A stretch of 64,000 bases of DNA from Aerococcus christensenii. Its GTDB lineage: Bacteria > Bacillota > Bacilli > Lactobacillales > Aerococcaceae. The stretch covers positions 1,240,001 to 1,304,000 of the forward strand of contig NZ_CP014159.1 of NCBI RefSeq assembly GCF_001543105.1, written 5' to 3'. Made by a program: the position numbers and the translations under genes. The notes beneath the pieces are model-generated. The model saw only the letters and a program-made list of their open reading frames with translations, was not told the DNA's origin and searched no databases. This document shows, piece after piece, positions 24,315 through 33,611 of this stretch. The stretch's first letter is position 1. Every line of letters begins with the position of its first letter.

Positions 24315-25514
24315 ATGCTGACTTTATATGAACATGGAAATCTCTTTGATGGGGTTCAAGAAAAAATATTGGAAGAAGCTTGGTTCTTAGTAGATGAGGA
24401 GAGTGGACGTATTGTAGAGAGAGGGCAGGGAGAGTTTGAGGGAAAGTGTGAGAAAAGGGTAGATCTCCACGCCCATTATGTCATGCCTGGACTGATCAAT
24501 GCTCATACACATATCACCTTAGATCCTTTAAAAATGGATTCTGGTTTACATAACAATGTGATCGCAGCTACTGTATTAGCGGTCAAGCATTTAAAGCAGG
24601 GGCTGCTATCGGGGGTGACTTATATTCGGGAATGCGGTTCTCGCTTTGACATCGATATTACGCTCTCAAAATTAGCGGCTAGCGGAGAGTTAGAAGATGT
24701 TCCTGAAATTATGCCTTCAGGGCGTGCCTATTCGATGACAGGGGGGCATGGAGATAGTCCGAATTTCTCATTTTTAGTTGATTCTGAAGATGAGATGCGG
24801 CATGCAATCCGACTCGGTATGAAAAATGGCGCTCAAAATATTAAGCTAATGGCGTCTGGCGGGGTCATGAGTCGAGATGACTATATGACGCAACCGCAAC
24901 TCTCTGTGGCGGAGATGAAGGTAGCTGTTGAAGAAGCCCACCATAAGGGGCGACTGGTTTGTGCGCATGCTCAAGGCTCTGCAGGCATCAAGAACGCCAT
25001 TGAAGCAGGAGTAGATTCAGTGGAGCATTGTGTTTATCCCGATGATGAAGATATTCAAGCGATGCTAGATAAGGGCATCTTTGTTAGTCCGACACTCTCT
25101 GCTTGTTGGGGAATTATCGGTAGAGGAGGACAAGAGATCCGAGATTACCAGATCGAGCAGTCAAAAGTAGTGTGGGAAGATTTTATCGTGAATATTAATC
25201 GCGTGTGGGATGCAGGAATTCCAATTACGCTCTCCACGGATGCTGGGACGCCTTGCAACGGTTTAGAGGAGACGGCAGGGGAATTGGAGCTGATGGTGAC
25301 TAAGCTAGGCCGAACACCTTTTGAAGCTTTAATGACGAACTATCATTCTGCTCAGTTGATGCGTATTGATCAAGACTATGGAACTTTAGAAGCGGGAAAA
25401 ATAGCAGACTTTCTCATTTTGAAAGGGAATCCCTTGGAAGATATTTTAGCTGTCCAAGAAAAGGATAAGGCTGTCTACAAAAAAGGAAAAAGGGTGAACA
25501 AGGAGGCGCTTTAA
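24315..25514 (+). CDS. Metal-dependent amidohydrolase (imidazolonepropionase/prolidase-like)
   Basis: About 399 residues of the amidohydrolase superfamily: the HxH pair in NAHTHITLD, the bridging-lysine candidate in NIKLMASGG, metal ligands in CAHAQG and VEHC, the catalytic Asp in STDAGTPC and the C-terminal TLEAGKIADFLILKGNPLEDI. The architecture is that of the imidazolonepropionase-like/Sgx dipeptidase group, which hydrolyses N-acyl amino acids or Xaa-Pro dipeptides. The true substrate is not evident. The start at 24315 follows GAAAGAAGG; the upstream in-frame ATG at 24270 has no site. Confidence 0.85.
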   Translation: MLTLYEHGNLFDGVQEKILEEAWFLVDEESGRIVERGQGEFEGKCEKRVDLHAHYVMPGLINAHTHITLDPLKMDSGLHNNVIAATVLAVKHLKQGLLSGVTYIRECGSRFDIDITLSKLAASGELEDVPEIMPSGRAYSMTGGHGDSPNFSFLVDSEDEMRHAIRLGMKNGAQNIKLMASGGVMSRDDYMTQPQLSVAEMKVAVEEAHHKGRLVCAHAQGSAGIKNAIEAGVDSVEHCVYPDDEDIQAMLDKGIFVSPTLSACWGIIGRGGQEIRDYQIEQSKVVWEDFIVNINRVWDAGIPITLSTDAGTPCNGLEETAGELELMVTKLGRTPFEALMTNYHSAQLMRIDQDYGTLEAGKIADFLILKGNPLEDILAVQEKDKAVYKKGKRVNKEAL

Positions 25515-25615
25515 AGCTTATTGCGTCTTTTGGGGATAAGAAGTAACCCTGCATAAAAAGGCTGGAAGTTTTTATAAAGGGCATCTTCTCTCCTCCTACT
25601 TTTTTGGATGGATGG

Positions 25616-25644
25616 TTGCTAGATAGGGAATAATTTGATAAAAT
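25616..25644 (+). promoter_or_regulatory. Promoter of the YebC-family gene
   Basis: TTGCTA, a 17-base spacer and TAAAAT, 42 bases before the GTG start. Confidence 0.8.
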
Positions 25645-25685
25645 GAATTGTCGTAGAATATCATAAACGAAAGAAGGTATGTGCC

Positions 25686-26417
25686 GTGTCGGGACATAAT
25701 AAATGGAGTAAGATTAAAAATACCAAAGGGGTAGAAGATGCTAAGCGTGCCAAAATCTTCCAAAAATTATCACGGGAGATCTATATGGCCGTGAAAAAAG
25801 GTGGCCCTGATCCTGATGCTAATCCAGCGCTTCGGATGGTAATGGACAAGGCAAAAGCGGCTAACATGCCAAAGAGCAATTCGCAACGTGCGATTGACAA
25901 GGGATCCAGTTCTGCAGGTGGAGAAGACTATAACGAAGTGACTTATGAAGGTTATGGTACTAATGGGATTGCGGTCTTTGTAGAAACTTTGACTGATAAT
26001 ACTAATCGGACGCTCTCTAATGTGCGTACTATCTTCAACAAAAACGGTGGTAGCCTTGGTGAAAGTGGATCTGTGGCCTACATGTTTGAACGAAAGGGAT
26101 ATTTAGCGATTGAACGGGAAGGTTTAGACGTGGATGAAGACACCATGTTTGAAGATGTCATTGAAGCAGGAGCAGAAGACTTAAAGACGAGCGAAGAAGT
26201 TTTTGAGATTTATACAGAGGCTAGTGATTTTGGAACTGTACGTGATGCTTTAGAAGAAAAGGGCTACAAACTAGCAACTTCTGAATTAACTATGGTTCCT
26301 AAGACCATGATTCCTCTTCCAGAAGACAAGAAGAAGACTTTCATGACCTTGATTGACAAGTTAGAAGACGATGACGATGTTCAAAACGTTTACTACAATA
26401 CAGAAATTGAAGAATAA
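25686..26417 (+). CDS. yebC: YebC/PmpR/TACO1-family protein
   Basis: A 243-residue YebC-family protein with the hallmark N-terminus [31 protein letters not shown] and the [19 protein letters not shown] segment. The family was annotated as transcriptional regulator; work on YebC and YeeI indicates a role at the ribosome, easing stalls at proline-rich stretches. GTG start at 25686 after AAGAAGG. Monocistronic between a clear promoter and terminator. Confidence 0.95.
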   Translation: MSGHNKWSKIKNTKGVEDAKRAKIFQKLSREIYMAVKKGGPDPDANPALRMVMDKAKAANMPKSNSQRAIDKGSSSAGGEDYNEVTYEGYGTNGIAVFVETLTDNTNRTLSNVRTIFNKNGGSLGESGSVAYMFERKGYLAIEREGLDVDEDTMFEDVIEAGAEDLKTSEEVFEIYTEASDFGTVRDALEEKGYKLATSELTMVPKTMIPLPEDKKKTFMTLIDKLEDDDDVQNVYYNTEIEE

Positions 26418-26446
26418 AAAACGTCTTTTCTAACGAATGGATTACT

Positions 26447-26483
26447 AAAGCCGACAGCTCTCATCAGAGACTGTCGGCTTTTT
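26447..26483 (+). terminator. Intrinsic terminator of yebC
   Basis: 11-bp stem AAAGCCGACAG / CTGTCGGCTTT, 13-base loop, short T run. Confidence 0.9.
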
Positions 26484-26549
26484 AGTGAATGCAGAATTTA
26501 GCTTATGCGAAGGAGAAAATTTATTTTTCCGATTGGAACAGAGATAGTG

Positions 26550-26555
26550 TATAAT
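26550..26555 (+). promoter_or_regulatory. -10 element of the pepC promoter
   Basis: Perfect TATAAT 43 bases before the pepC ATG; the -35 position holds only TTCCGA (26527-26532). Confidence 0.55.
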
Positions 26556-26597
26556 AGGAGTATTATCGGATAATTTCAAAAGAAAGAAGCGAATGCG

Positions 26598-27932
26598 ATG
26601 ATTGATCAAAAGTTAATTCAAGAATTTCATCAAAAATATCAAGCTGATCCTTCGAATGCAGCAAGTGAGCATGCCATTCGAGAAGTCGGCATTAACAAAG
26701 CCAGTGTGAATTATGCAGTTCGTCAACGCCATGATTTTGTCTTTTCAGAAGAAACGGAACGTGGCAAGATTACCAATCAAAAACAAAGTGGACGCTGCTG
26801 GATGTTTGCGGCTTTAAATACAGCGCGTGTTCTCACTATGGAGAAGTTACAGCTTAAAACCTTTGAATTTTCTCAAAGTTACACTCTTTTTTGGGATAAA
26901 TTAGAAAAATCAAACTTTTTCTTAACTTCTATCATTGATACAGTAGAAGAAGACTTAGATTCCCGTTTAGTCTGGCATCTTCTTCAAACCCCATGTGAAG
27001 ATGGGGGACAATGGGAAATGTTTGCAGGCATTTTGAAGAAGTATGGATCTGTTCCTAAATCTGTGATGCCAGAAACTTATCATTCTTCCAATACGCGTGA
27101 ATTAGATACCGTATTAGCTACCAAGTTGAGAGAATTTGCGGCTCGTTTACGTCAATTGCATGAAAAGGGAGCCAGTCGAGAAGAATTGGAAGCGAAACGG
27201 GACGAACAGCTGTACTTTATCTATCAATTGCTTGTTAAAGCTTTAGGTCAAGTGCCTACTCGTTTTACTTATCAATACAGAGATAAGGACGATCAATTCC
27301 ATCGAATTGAAGATATTACGCCACAAGAATTCTTCCAGAAATATTCATCCTTAGAAGTGGACCACATGATTTCTCTTTTGAATGCGCCAACTGCAGATAA
27401 GCCTTATGGGAAAACCTATACTGTGGATTATTTGGGGTCTATTGCAGAAGCAGAACCTGTTAAATATTTAAACGTTCCTATCGAAGACCTCAAGGCCACT
27501 GCTATTCGGGCAATCAAGGATGGGCATCCTGTTTGGTTTGGATCCGATGTAGGTAAGATGAGTGAACGGAAGTTAGGCTTATTGGATGCAGAGATGTATC
27601 GTTATGATCAAACTTTAGGTGAAGGCTATACCTTGTCTAAGGCTGAACGCTTGGACTACAGTGTTAGTCTTTTGACTCATGCGATGGTTCTTGTTGGCGT
27701 AGATCTCGATGCTAACGGCAAACCACTTACTTGGAAAGTTGAAAACTCTTGGGGGAAGGATGTTGGAGATGAAGGGATCTTCTCCATGTCTGACGAATGG
27801 TTCGATGACTATACCTTCCAAATCACAGTTCCTGCTCGCTATGTGAGCGAAGAGTTGACCAAGGCTTATGAACAAGAACCTGTTCATCTGAAACCATGGG
27901 ATCCTATGGGGTCACTCGCTAAAGTTCGGTAA
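26598..27932 (+). CDS. pepC: Aminopeptidase C (C1B, bleomycin hydrolase family)
   Basis: A 444-residue cytosolic cysteine aminopeptidase. The catalytic Cys67 is in SGRCWMFAALN, the His near 360 in LTHAMVLVG and the Asn near 381 in VENSWG. By family it forms a hexamer and trims N-terminal residues from peptides taken up by the cell. It has the full family length. Single-gene unit that converges on rnj. Confidence 0.95.
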   Translation: MIDQKLIQEFHQKYQADPSNAASEHAIREVGINKASVNYAVRQRHDFVFSEETERGKITNQKQSGRCWMFAALNTARVLTMEKLQLKTFEFSQSYTLFWDKLEKSNFFLTSIIDTVEEDLDSRLVWHLLQTPCEDGGQWEMFAGILKKYGSVPKSVMPETYHSSNTRELDTVLATKLREFAARLRQLHEKGASREELEAKRDEQLYFIYQLLVKALGQVPTRFTYQYRDKDDQFHRIEDITPQEFFQKYSSLEVDHMISLLNAPTADKPYGKTYTVDYLGSIAEAEPVKYLNVPIEDLKATAIRAIKDGHPVWFGSDVGKMSERKLGLLDAEMYRYDQTLGEGYTLSKAERLDYSVSLLTHAMVLVGVDLDANGKPLTWKVENSWGKDVGDEGIFSMSDEWFDDYTFQITVPARYVSEELTKAYEQEPVHLKPWDPMGSLAKVR

Positions 27933-27947
27933 TATTTGAATAAGAAA

Positions 27948-28030
27948 AAACAGTGGTTTTGTAGTGCCTCCAAAAGTTGGACTAAAAATCTAACTTTTTG
28001 GGGGCACTTCATTTAAGGCTACTGCTTTTT
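27948..28030. repeat. Long imperfect inverted repeat with IS-end-like core
   Basis: The core at 27963-28008 starts with AGTGCCTCCAAAAGTTGGAC and ends with TCTAACTTTTTGGGGGCACT, which pair as a ~20-bp stem with few mismatches around a short A-rich loop. Weaker pairing (CAGT/ACTG) extends the hairpin outwards and a run of T follows, so it can also terminate pepC transcription. The 12-base core CCAAAAGTTGGA recurs at the right end of the IS3-type remnant at 37250-37261, so the core reads like two IS ends facing each other. Confidence 0.6.
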
Positions 28031-28061
28031 TATAGTGAAAGAGAGGATGGGGTTGTATAGA

Positions 28062-28094
28062 AAAAGGCATCTCACTTCAAGTGAGGTGCCTTTT
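28062..28094. terminator. Terminator of rnj (minus), may also serve pepC
   Basis: Stem AAAGGCATCTCACTT / AAGTGAGGTGCCTTT with a single-base centre and one wobble pair, A-rich on the left and T-rich on the right. Confidence 0.85.
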
Positions 28095-28102
28095 GGTGTT
28101 TT

Positions 28103-29776
28103 TTAGACCGTCATGATCACAGGTAGGATCATTGGGCTTCGTTTCGTCCGTTTGTGAATGAAAGGATAGAGTGAGTTTTGAATACTATCTCGCAAAATCT
28201 TTTCATTGACATTCTTTCCGGAATTAAGGTGTCCAATCACTGTTGTTTGGATGACTTTTTGGGCATCTTTAATTAGGTCTTCAGATTCTCTCATATAGAT
28301 AAATCCGCGGGAAACAATATCAGGACCTGCGACGAGTTCATTGTTACTGAAGTCTACTGTCACAACGACAATGAGAATACCATTGTCTGCTAGGTTATGG
28401 CGGTCGCGAAGAACGATATTCCCGATATCGCCAATCCCCGCGCCATCGACATAAACGTCACTTGCTGGGACGCGACCGGCTTCTCTCCAGGAGTTTTTGC
28501 TGAGGGCAGCCACCTGACCGTTATCATGGATAATAATATTTTCTTCAGGAATGCCGACAGCTTGAGCCGTTTCACCGTGGATACAGAGCATCCGGTATTC
28601 ACCGTGGACAGGCATAAAGAATTTTGGCTTCATGAGACGAAGCATTAATTTTTGTTGTTCTTGGGTTGCATGTCCAGAAGTGTGGACGTTATTGATTTTC
28701 CCGTGGACGACTTCTGCCCCTGCTTCAAGTAGACGGTTGATCAGGTTATTCACGCTGGAATAATTCCCTGGAATAGGGGAGGAAGAGAAGACGACGGTAT
28801 CTGTCGGATGAATGGAGACTTGACGGTGGGTACCATTCGCAATTCGGCTAAGAGCAGCGAGTGGCTCACCTTGGGAGCCCGTACACATAATCATGATTTC
28901 GTTATCTGGATAATCATTGATTTGGTTCGGTTCAATAAAGGTTCCTTCTGGAATGTTGAAGTATCCAATTTCTTGGGCATTTTGGAAGTTATTTTCCATG
29001 GAACGTCCAAAGACCGTAATTTTACGGTTGGTGGCTACCGCAATATCAATCGCTTCAGTAAGGCGCGAGATATTGGAAGCGAAGGAAGCGAAGATAATCC
29101 GTCCTTCTATCGGGGTCATAATTTCTCTGAGTGAATTTTTGACGTAATGTTCAGACATGGTCCATCCAGGAACTTCTGAGTTAGTAGAGTCTGCTAAGAG
29201 AAGGAGAAGCCCTTCTTCTCCTAAGCGGGCCATTTTTTGCAGGTCAGCTTGACGACCGATCGGAGTGAAGTCGAACTTATAATCTCCCGTAAAAGCGATT
29301 TTACCCACGGGGGTTGAAACAATGATCCCAGATGCTTCTGGAATCGAGTGGTTCACGGTAAAGAAGCTGACTTCTACCTGATCAAAGGGAATCACATCGT
29401 CGTCATTGACAACGTGAAGTTCGGTCTCTTTGAGGAGACCATGTTCTTCCAACTTGGCTTCAATGAGTGCAGAGGCTAAGCGGTCAGCATAAATTGGAAA
29501 ATTTGCTTGTTTGAGAAGCCAAGGGATGCCTCCAATGTGGTCCTCGTGTCCGTGGGAGATAAAGATTCCCTTGACCTTTTCTTGGTTCTCAATGAGATAG
29601 GAATAGTCAGAGATCACATAATCGATTCCTGGAAGATCATCATCTGGAAACTTCACCCCATTGTCCATGATAATGATTTCGTCTTGGTACTGGACGACAT
29701 ACATGTTCTTGCCGATCTCTCCTAGACCCCCAATGGCAAAAACATAAACTTCATCTGGTCTGACTTCAAAAGCCAT
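28103..29776 (-). CDS. rnj: Ribonuclease J
   Basis: A 557-residue beta-CASP metallo-beta-lactamase ribonuclease. The zinc motif HGHEDH is at residues 75-80, later ligands in VNHSIPE and FTGDYKFD, the beta-CASP motifs follow, and PVHGEYRML sits near 380. The C-terminal domain contributes to dimer formation. Family members mature rRNA and degrade mRNA by 5'-3' exo- and endonuclease action. ATG at 29776 overlaps the stop of rpoY (TGATG); a TTG one codon earlier is less likely. rpoY-rnj order is typical of Lactobacillales and Bacillales and points to RNase J1. Confidence 0.95.
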   Translation of the reverse strand: MAFEVRPDEVYVFAIGGLGEIGKNMYVVQYQDEIIIMDNGVKFPDDDLPGIDYVISDYSYLIENQEKVKGIFISHGHEDHIGGIPWLLKQANFPIYADRLASALIEAKLEEHGLLKETELHVVNDDDVIPFDQVEVSFFTVNHSIPEASGIIVSTPVGKIAFTGDYKFDFTPIGRQADLQKMARLGEEGLLLLLADSTNSEVPGWTMSEHYVKNSLREIMTPIEGRIIFASFASNISRLTEAIDIAVATNRKITVFGRSMENNFQNAQEIGYFNIPEGTFIEPNQINDYPDNEIMIMCTGSQGEPLAALSRIANGTHRQVSIHPTDTVVFSSSPIPGNYSSVNNLINRLLEAGAEVVHGKINNVHTSGHATQEQQKLMLRLMKPKFFMPVHGEYRMLCIHGETAQAVGIPEENIIIHDNGQVAALSKNSWREAGRVPASDVYVDGAGIGDIGNIVLRDRHNLADNGILIVVVTVDFSNNELVAGPDIVSRGFIYMRESEDLIKDAQKVIQTTVIGHLNSGKNVNEKILRDSIQNSLYPFIHKRTKRSPMILPVIMTV

Positions 29777-29994
29777 CAATGAGAAAACTCCGTGAGTTTG
29801 AAATCAGGATCTTGTTGCTCGTAAGCAAGATGGGCTTCATCTAGGACTTGGATATATTCCACGAGATAGGGGGTGTTTTCTCGTAATTGCTTGCGAACGG
29901 TGATCATATCGGTACCTTCGACATAAAGTACCTTACTTTTCTCCCGTAAAGGGGGTTCTTTGGGATTTTCTTGGTAAATTATTTTAAAAATCAT
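29776..29994 (-). CDS. rpoY: RNA polymerase epsilon subunit
   Basis: 72 residues: MIFKIIYQENPKEPPLREKSK, the epsilon (YkzG, DUF1447) signature, then TVRKQLRENTPYLVEYIQVLDEAHLAYEQQ. It binds RNA polymerase in Firmicutes. It is translationally coupled to rnj. AGGAG lies just upstream on the minus strand. Confidence 0.93.
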   Translation of the reverse strand: MIFKIIYQENPKEPPLREKSKVLYVEGTDMITVRKQLRENTPYLVEYIQVLDEAHLAYEQQDPDFKLTEFSH

Positions 29995-30036
29995 AATATT
30001 CTCCTTTTTGTTATTTTCACTCAGATTACTGTTCCT

Positions 30037-30065
30037 ATTTTAGCATAAGGAAGGCTATTTGCCTA
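30037..30065 (-). promoter_or_regulatory. Promoter of rpoY-rnj
   Basis: On the minus strand TAGGCA, 17-base spacer and TAAAAT with an upstream TGC (extended -10). Confidence 0.65.
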
Positions 30066-30186
30066 ATAGGGAAGAGAAGAAATCCATAAAATAACCTTTT
30101 TAGTTGGCTGAACAGGCTATTGCATCAAGAAGGAAAGCTTAAAAGCCTCATTGAAGTAGCTGCATGAGTGGATTTATTCGAGAAGT
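30066..30186. other. Gene-free spacer between rpoY promoter and the HesB-like gene's terminator
   Basis: I see no ORF with a ribosome site, no strong hairpin and no clear promoter in this stretch. Confidence 0.6.
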
Positions 30187-30238
30187 AAAAAAGTCTAACG
30201 CTTGAGGATATATGATCCTTCATAGCGCTAGACTTTTA
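30187..30238 (-). terminator. Intrinsic terminator of the HesB-like gene
   Basis: Long stem with small mismatches (AAGTCTAACGCTTGAGGA against TCCTTCATAGCGCTAGACTT) and, on the minus strand, six T. Confidence 0.85.
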
Positions 30239-30267
30239 GTGAAGCTTAAAAGTCTTGGCGAGGCGTG

Positions 30268-30564
30268 TTAAGCTGGATTTTCGAATCGGAATAAGATACT
30301 TTCCTTATTGGGGTTGTAGTCAACATTGAGGGAATGACCAGAGTAGAACCAAGCATCCGCTTCTTCTGCGAAATAGGTGACACCATTGATCTGTGTAGTG
30401 ATTAGGGGCCGTTTTGGTTGCGCCAGTTGAGTCATAACAGAAAGACCTTCGTGAATATTGGTTTTTCCATAAACTTTAGAGGTAAAACGTACCGCTTGAC
30501 CCTCTTTTAGTCCCATATCTTTTTCAAAAAATTGCACAGCTTGATCAGTTAAGGTAATTTCCAT
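30268..30564 (-). CDS. HesB/YneR-like iron-sulfur scaffold-fold protein
   Basis: A 98-residue protein with the HesB/IscA fold pattern of the YneR group: MEITLTDQAVQFFEKDMGLKEGQAVRF, a central VYGKTN, and a C-terminal DYNPNKESILFRFENP. The three cysteines of true IscA carriers are missing, so cluster binding is doubtful. Its role is unknown. Monocistronic. Confidence 0.8.
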   Translation of the reverse strand: MEITLTDQAVQFFEKDMGLKEGQAVRFTSKVYGKTNIHEGLSVMTQLAQPKRPLITTQINGVTYFAEEADAWFYSGHSLNVDYNPNKESILFRFENPA

Positions 30565-30660
30565 GATTTTCCAACTTTCTATCTAATTTCTATAGTTATT
30601 ATAAAAAAAATCATCATAAAAGACTACTAATTCGCCCCAAAAAAGATAATTATGAAATGC

Positions 30661-30688
30661 TTTGGAAAATGGGGAAAGATGCTATAAT
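30661..30688 (+). promoter_or_regulatory. Promoter of the thioesterase-coaA-permease operon
   Basis: TTTGGA, 16-base spacer, TATAAT with an upstream TGC (extended -10), 46 bases before the ATG. Confidence 0.75.
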
Positions 30689-30734
30689 AGGAAAAGCTAA
30701 CAAATTTTATTTTTAGAAAAAGGAAGGTTCAGAA

Positions 30735-31529
30735 ATGGCAGTTACGGAATCTTATGTTCACAAAGACGTCATTCGGAAAGAGCAATGTACAAAGGGTGGC
30801 CTAATAACGATGTCAGCTCTGATTAAGTTGTTGTTGCTAGCTTCAAAGACACATGATAGACGCTTGAGGGAAGAAGGGGTAATGGATTTTGTTGGTGAGA
30901 ATGTCTGGGTGATTATTCAAAACCATCTTTCTTTTATTCGCTTGCCTCAAGCAGGAGATGAAGTATCTGTTAAGACTTGGGTGAAAGGCTTTAATCGGAT
31001 CTTAGTTGAGCGTGGATATTCTTTGATGAGTGGTAATGAGGTGTTGGTGGAAGCAACAATATGCTTTGGTTTGATTAATTTTCAAACGAGGAAAATCCAA
31101 CGCTTGAAGGCAGATTTACTTCGTCTTTGCTTCCCTTGTGCAGTGGAAATTCGGGTGAAGAAACCGGCTTTTCCTCCTCTTCCAGGACTTTCAGAGGGAA
31201 AGAAAATGTCCTACTTGGTGGGGGAAGAGCAGATTGACCACAATGGACATATGAACAATGTGGTGTACATAGACTGGGCTTTTGAACAATTGGGCGAGTC
31301 TTTTATCAAAAGCCATACCTTGAAAAATTTAAAGGTAGTTTATCGACGAGAATATCATTTGGGAGATCAGTCAGAAGTCTACACCAGAAAAGAAGGTGTA
31401 GAGACTAATGATGTGACGAGTCAGCACTTCTTTATGGCGGGTGAAGAGTTGCATGCCTACCTCATCCTACAATGGAAGAAAAAGAAAGAAGGAAAAAATG
31501 AAGGGCAAGTATTCGTACCATGTGATTGA
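30735..31529 (+). CDS. Acyl-ACP thioesterase (FatA/B family)
   Basis: A 264-residue double-hotdog thioesterase. The first hotdog has MSALIKLLLLASKTHDRRLREEG and VWVIIQNHLSFIRLPQAGDEV; the second has DHNGHMNNVVYIDWAFEQL with the Asn/His active-site region. It releases free fatty acids from acyl-ACP in the cytosol. Its end overlaps coaA by 32 bases in another frame, which ties its expression to CoA synthesis. Confidence 0.88.
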   Translation: MAVTESYVHKDVIRKEQCTKGGLITMSALIKLLLLASKTHDRRLREEGVMDFVGENVWVIIQNHLSFIRLPQAGDEVSVKTWVKGFNRILVERGYSLMSGNEVLVEATICFGLINFQTRKIQRLKADLLRLCFPCAVEIRVKKPAFPPLPGLSEGKKMSYLVGEEQIDHNGHMNNVVYIDWAFEQLGESFIKSHTLKNLKVVYRREYHLGDQSEVYTRKEGVETNDVTSQHFFMAGEELHAYLILQWKKKKEGKNEGQVFVPCD

Positions 31530-32430
31530 CCGCAAAGAATGGCGGAAATATCGGCAAAAGGTTGCACCTCCTGTCGCTATCAATTTGACCAATGAGCAGT
31601 TGCAACGCTTGGTATCTTTGAATGACCATTTGACCTTAGAAGATGCCAATGATATTTATCAGCCTTTGAGTCAGTTAATTGCGATTTATTTTAAAAAATA
31701 CCAAAGACTCATGGAGGATAGAAATCAATTTTTAGGGATTTCTGATACCGTTCCGCCTTTCATTATTGCGGTTTCAGGGAGTGTTGCTGTGGGAAAGAGT
31801 ACAACAGCTCGATTGCTAAAAGTTTTTCTCTCCCAATGTTTTCCCGCCTTAAGAGTGGAATTGATGACAACGGATGGCTTTCTTTTTCCTAATAAGCAGT
31901 TGGAGACTTTGGGAATTATGAACCGCAAAGGTTTTCCAGAATCTTATGATATGGCTGAATTAAAAGCCTTTATGCGAGATGTTAAGACCAATATGCCTTA
32001 TTTGAAGATTCCTCAATATTCTCATGATATTGCCGATCGAGTGAAAGAATCTCTTGAGATTCCTCTTCCAGAAATTTTAATTGTAGAGGGGATCAATGTC
32101 CTTCAAATTATGGGGCCTGATCAATTTTTTATTGGAGAATATGCGGACTTATCGATTTATGTGGATGCAGAAACCTCTTTGATTGAAAAGTGGTATATGG
32201 AGCGATATGCGTTACTTCGCGAATATGCTTTAAGGGAGCCTGAGCGCTACCACCAAGTGTCTGCAGGCATGTCGTATGAACAAGCTATGGCTCATGCTAA
32301 GAAAACTTGGAAAGAAGTGAATTTGGTTAATTTAGAAGAATATATCTTGCCTACTAGAGATCGGGCAGATATTGTCATCCATAAATGTAAGAAGCATTTT
32401 ATTGATTCGATTTGGATGCGACGTTATTAG
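31498..32430 (+). CDS. coaA: Pantothenate kinase type I
   Basis: A 310-residue type I PanK: P-loop VSGSVAVGKSTTARLL, LMTTDGFLFPN, RKGFPESYD, VEGINVLQ and DFSIYVDA-like ADLSIYVDAE. It phosphorylates pantothenate, the first step of CoA synthesis, and in studied members is inhibited by CoA. The ATG at 31498 is preceded by GAAGGA and gives the normal family length; earlier in-frame ATG (31441) would add 19 residues of unrelated basic sequence inside the thioesterase gene. Confidence 0.95.
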   Translation: MKGKYSYHVIDRKEWRKYRQKVAPPVAINLTNEQLQRLVSLNDHLTLEDANDIYQPLSQLIAIYFKKYQRLMEDRNQFLGISDTVPPFIIAVSGSVAVGKSTTARLLKVFLSQCFPALRVELMTTDGFLFPNKQLETLGIMNRKGFPESYDMAELKAFMRDVKTNMPYLKIPQYSHDIADRVKESLEIPLPEILIVEGINVLQIMGPDQFFIGEYADLSIYVDAETSLIEKWYMERYALLREYALREPERYHQVSAGMSYEQAMAHAKKTWKEVNLVNLEEYILPTRDRADIVIHKCKKHFIDSIWMRRY

Positions 32431-32444
32431 GAAGGGGTCTTAGT

Positions 32445-33611
32445 ATGCAAATTGAAAAACATTGGCGCCACTTATTGGCAGTGAGTATCGGTTTACTTTT
32501 GGGGTGGTGGAGTTTGACCCATTTGAACCTTGTAGGTCGATCTGTGCACCATGCGGTGGAAGTAGTCAGTCCTTTTTTATGGGGAGCGGGGCTTTCTTTT
32601 ATCTTATCTATTCCTGTCAATAGCATTGAAACACGGTTGAATCAGTTAGCTTGGTTTCAAAAAAGGCGGGGACTTCTTCGTGCACTTAGTATCTTGTTAG
32701 CGGTGATGGGGATCTTTTGCCTGTTATATTTCTTGATTTTCTTGGTTTTGCCTGATTTTCAAGAAACGATTTTCTCTTTTGTTCAATTAGTTCCAGTGAC
32801 GTTGAGTCGATTTATGGGGAAGGTGCTAAGCTGGATTGATAGGCACCCAGAATGGTTGATCTCGATTCAGCAAATGGATATTGATCTGGGTAGCCTTGTT
32901 CAACAAATAGTGGCTTGGGTTCAAGGAACACTGACAGACTTCATAGGAAGTATTTTTTCGATCTCTTATGGGGTTGTGACGTCTTTGTTTAACGGCTTCA
33001 TCGCATTTGTCTTCGCTATTACCATGTTAGCAGGAAAGGAAACGCTTATTTTACAGGCTAAGAAATGTATTTATGCGTGGTTCAGTCTTCCTTGGGCCAA
33101 TTATTTGGTGAATGTCGGGAAAGAGAGTCATCGAATTTTTACGAAGTTTGTGAGCGGGCAGGTGTTAGAAGGTGCGATTTTGGGGGGATTGGTATTTGTG
33201 GGGATGTTGATTTTTTCCTTTCCACACGCCTTAACGATCGCAGCGATTTCAGGTGCGATGGGAGTGATTCCGATTTTTGGAGCTTTCTTTGCAGCGGCTA
33301 TTGGGACGCTTTTAATCGTGGTGGATAGCCCGACTCAGGCACTGTTTTTTCTTTTATTTTTGATTGTGGTACAGCAATTTGAGGGAAATGTGATCTATCC
33401 TAAAGTAGTCGGGAGTAGTGTTGGACTACCAGGAATTTGGACACTGGTTGCGGTGACAGTAGGGGGCGCTTATTTTGGATTGACAGGAATGTTATTGAGT
33501 GTGCCTGTTTTTTCTCTCGCCTATCGGTTAATTTCAGCCACTGTGAACCATCGCTTACAGGTGAAACAATTAAAGGGCGATCTTGATCAACAAAACTTGA
33601 ATCTTTTTTAG
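32445..33611 (+). CDS. AI-2E-family transporter (PerM/YdiK type)
   Basis: A 388-residue multi-pass membrane protein of the AI-2E permease superfamily. Early hydrophobic pairs lie at about residues 8-28 and 30-55, a pair of helices at 70-95, an amphipathic region to ~160, and a C-terminal block with IPIFGAFFAAAIGTLL and VVQQFEGNVIYPKVVGSSVGLPGIWTLVAV, the family's diagnostic region. Members export small molecules or ions; the substrate is unknown. ATG at 32445 follows AGGAAGGGG, 15 bases after coaA. Confidence 0.88.
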   Translation: MQIEKHWRHLLAVSIGLLLGWWSLTHLNLVGRSVHHAVEVVSPFLWGAGLSFILSIPVNSIETRLNQLAWFQKRRGLLRALSILLAVMGIFCLLYFLIFLVLPDFQETIFSFVQLVPVTLSRFMGKVLSWIDRHPEWLISIQQMDIDLGSLVQQIVAWVQGTLTDFIGSIFSISYGVVTSLFNGFIAFVFAITMLAGKETLILQAKKCIYAWFSLPWANYLVNVGKESHRIFTKFVSGQVLEGAILGGLVFVGMLIFSFPHALTIAAISGAMGVIPIFGAFFAAAIGTLLIVVDSPTQALFFLLFLIVVQQFEGNVIYPKVVGSSVGLPGIWTLVAVTVGGAYFGLTGMLLSVPVFSLAYRLISATVNHRLQVKQLKGDLDQQNLNLF

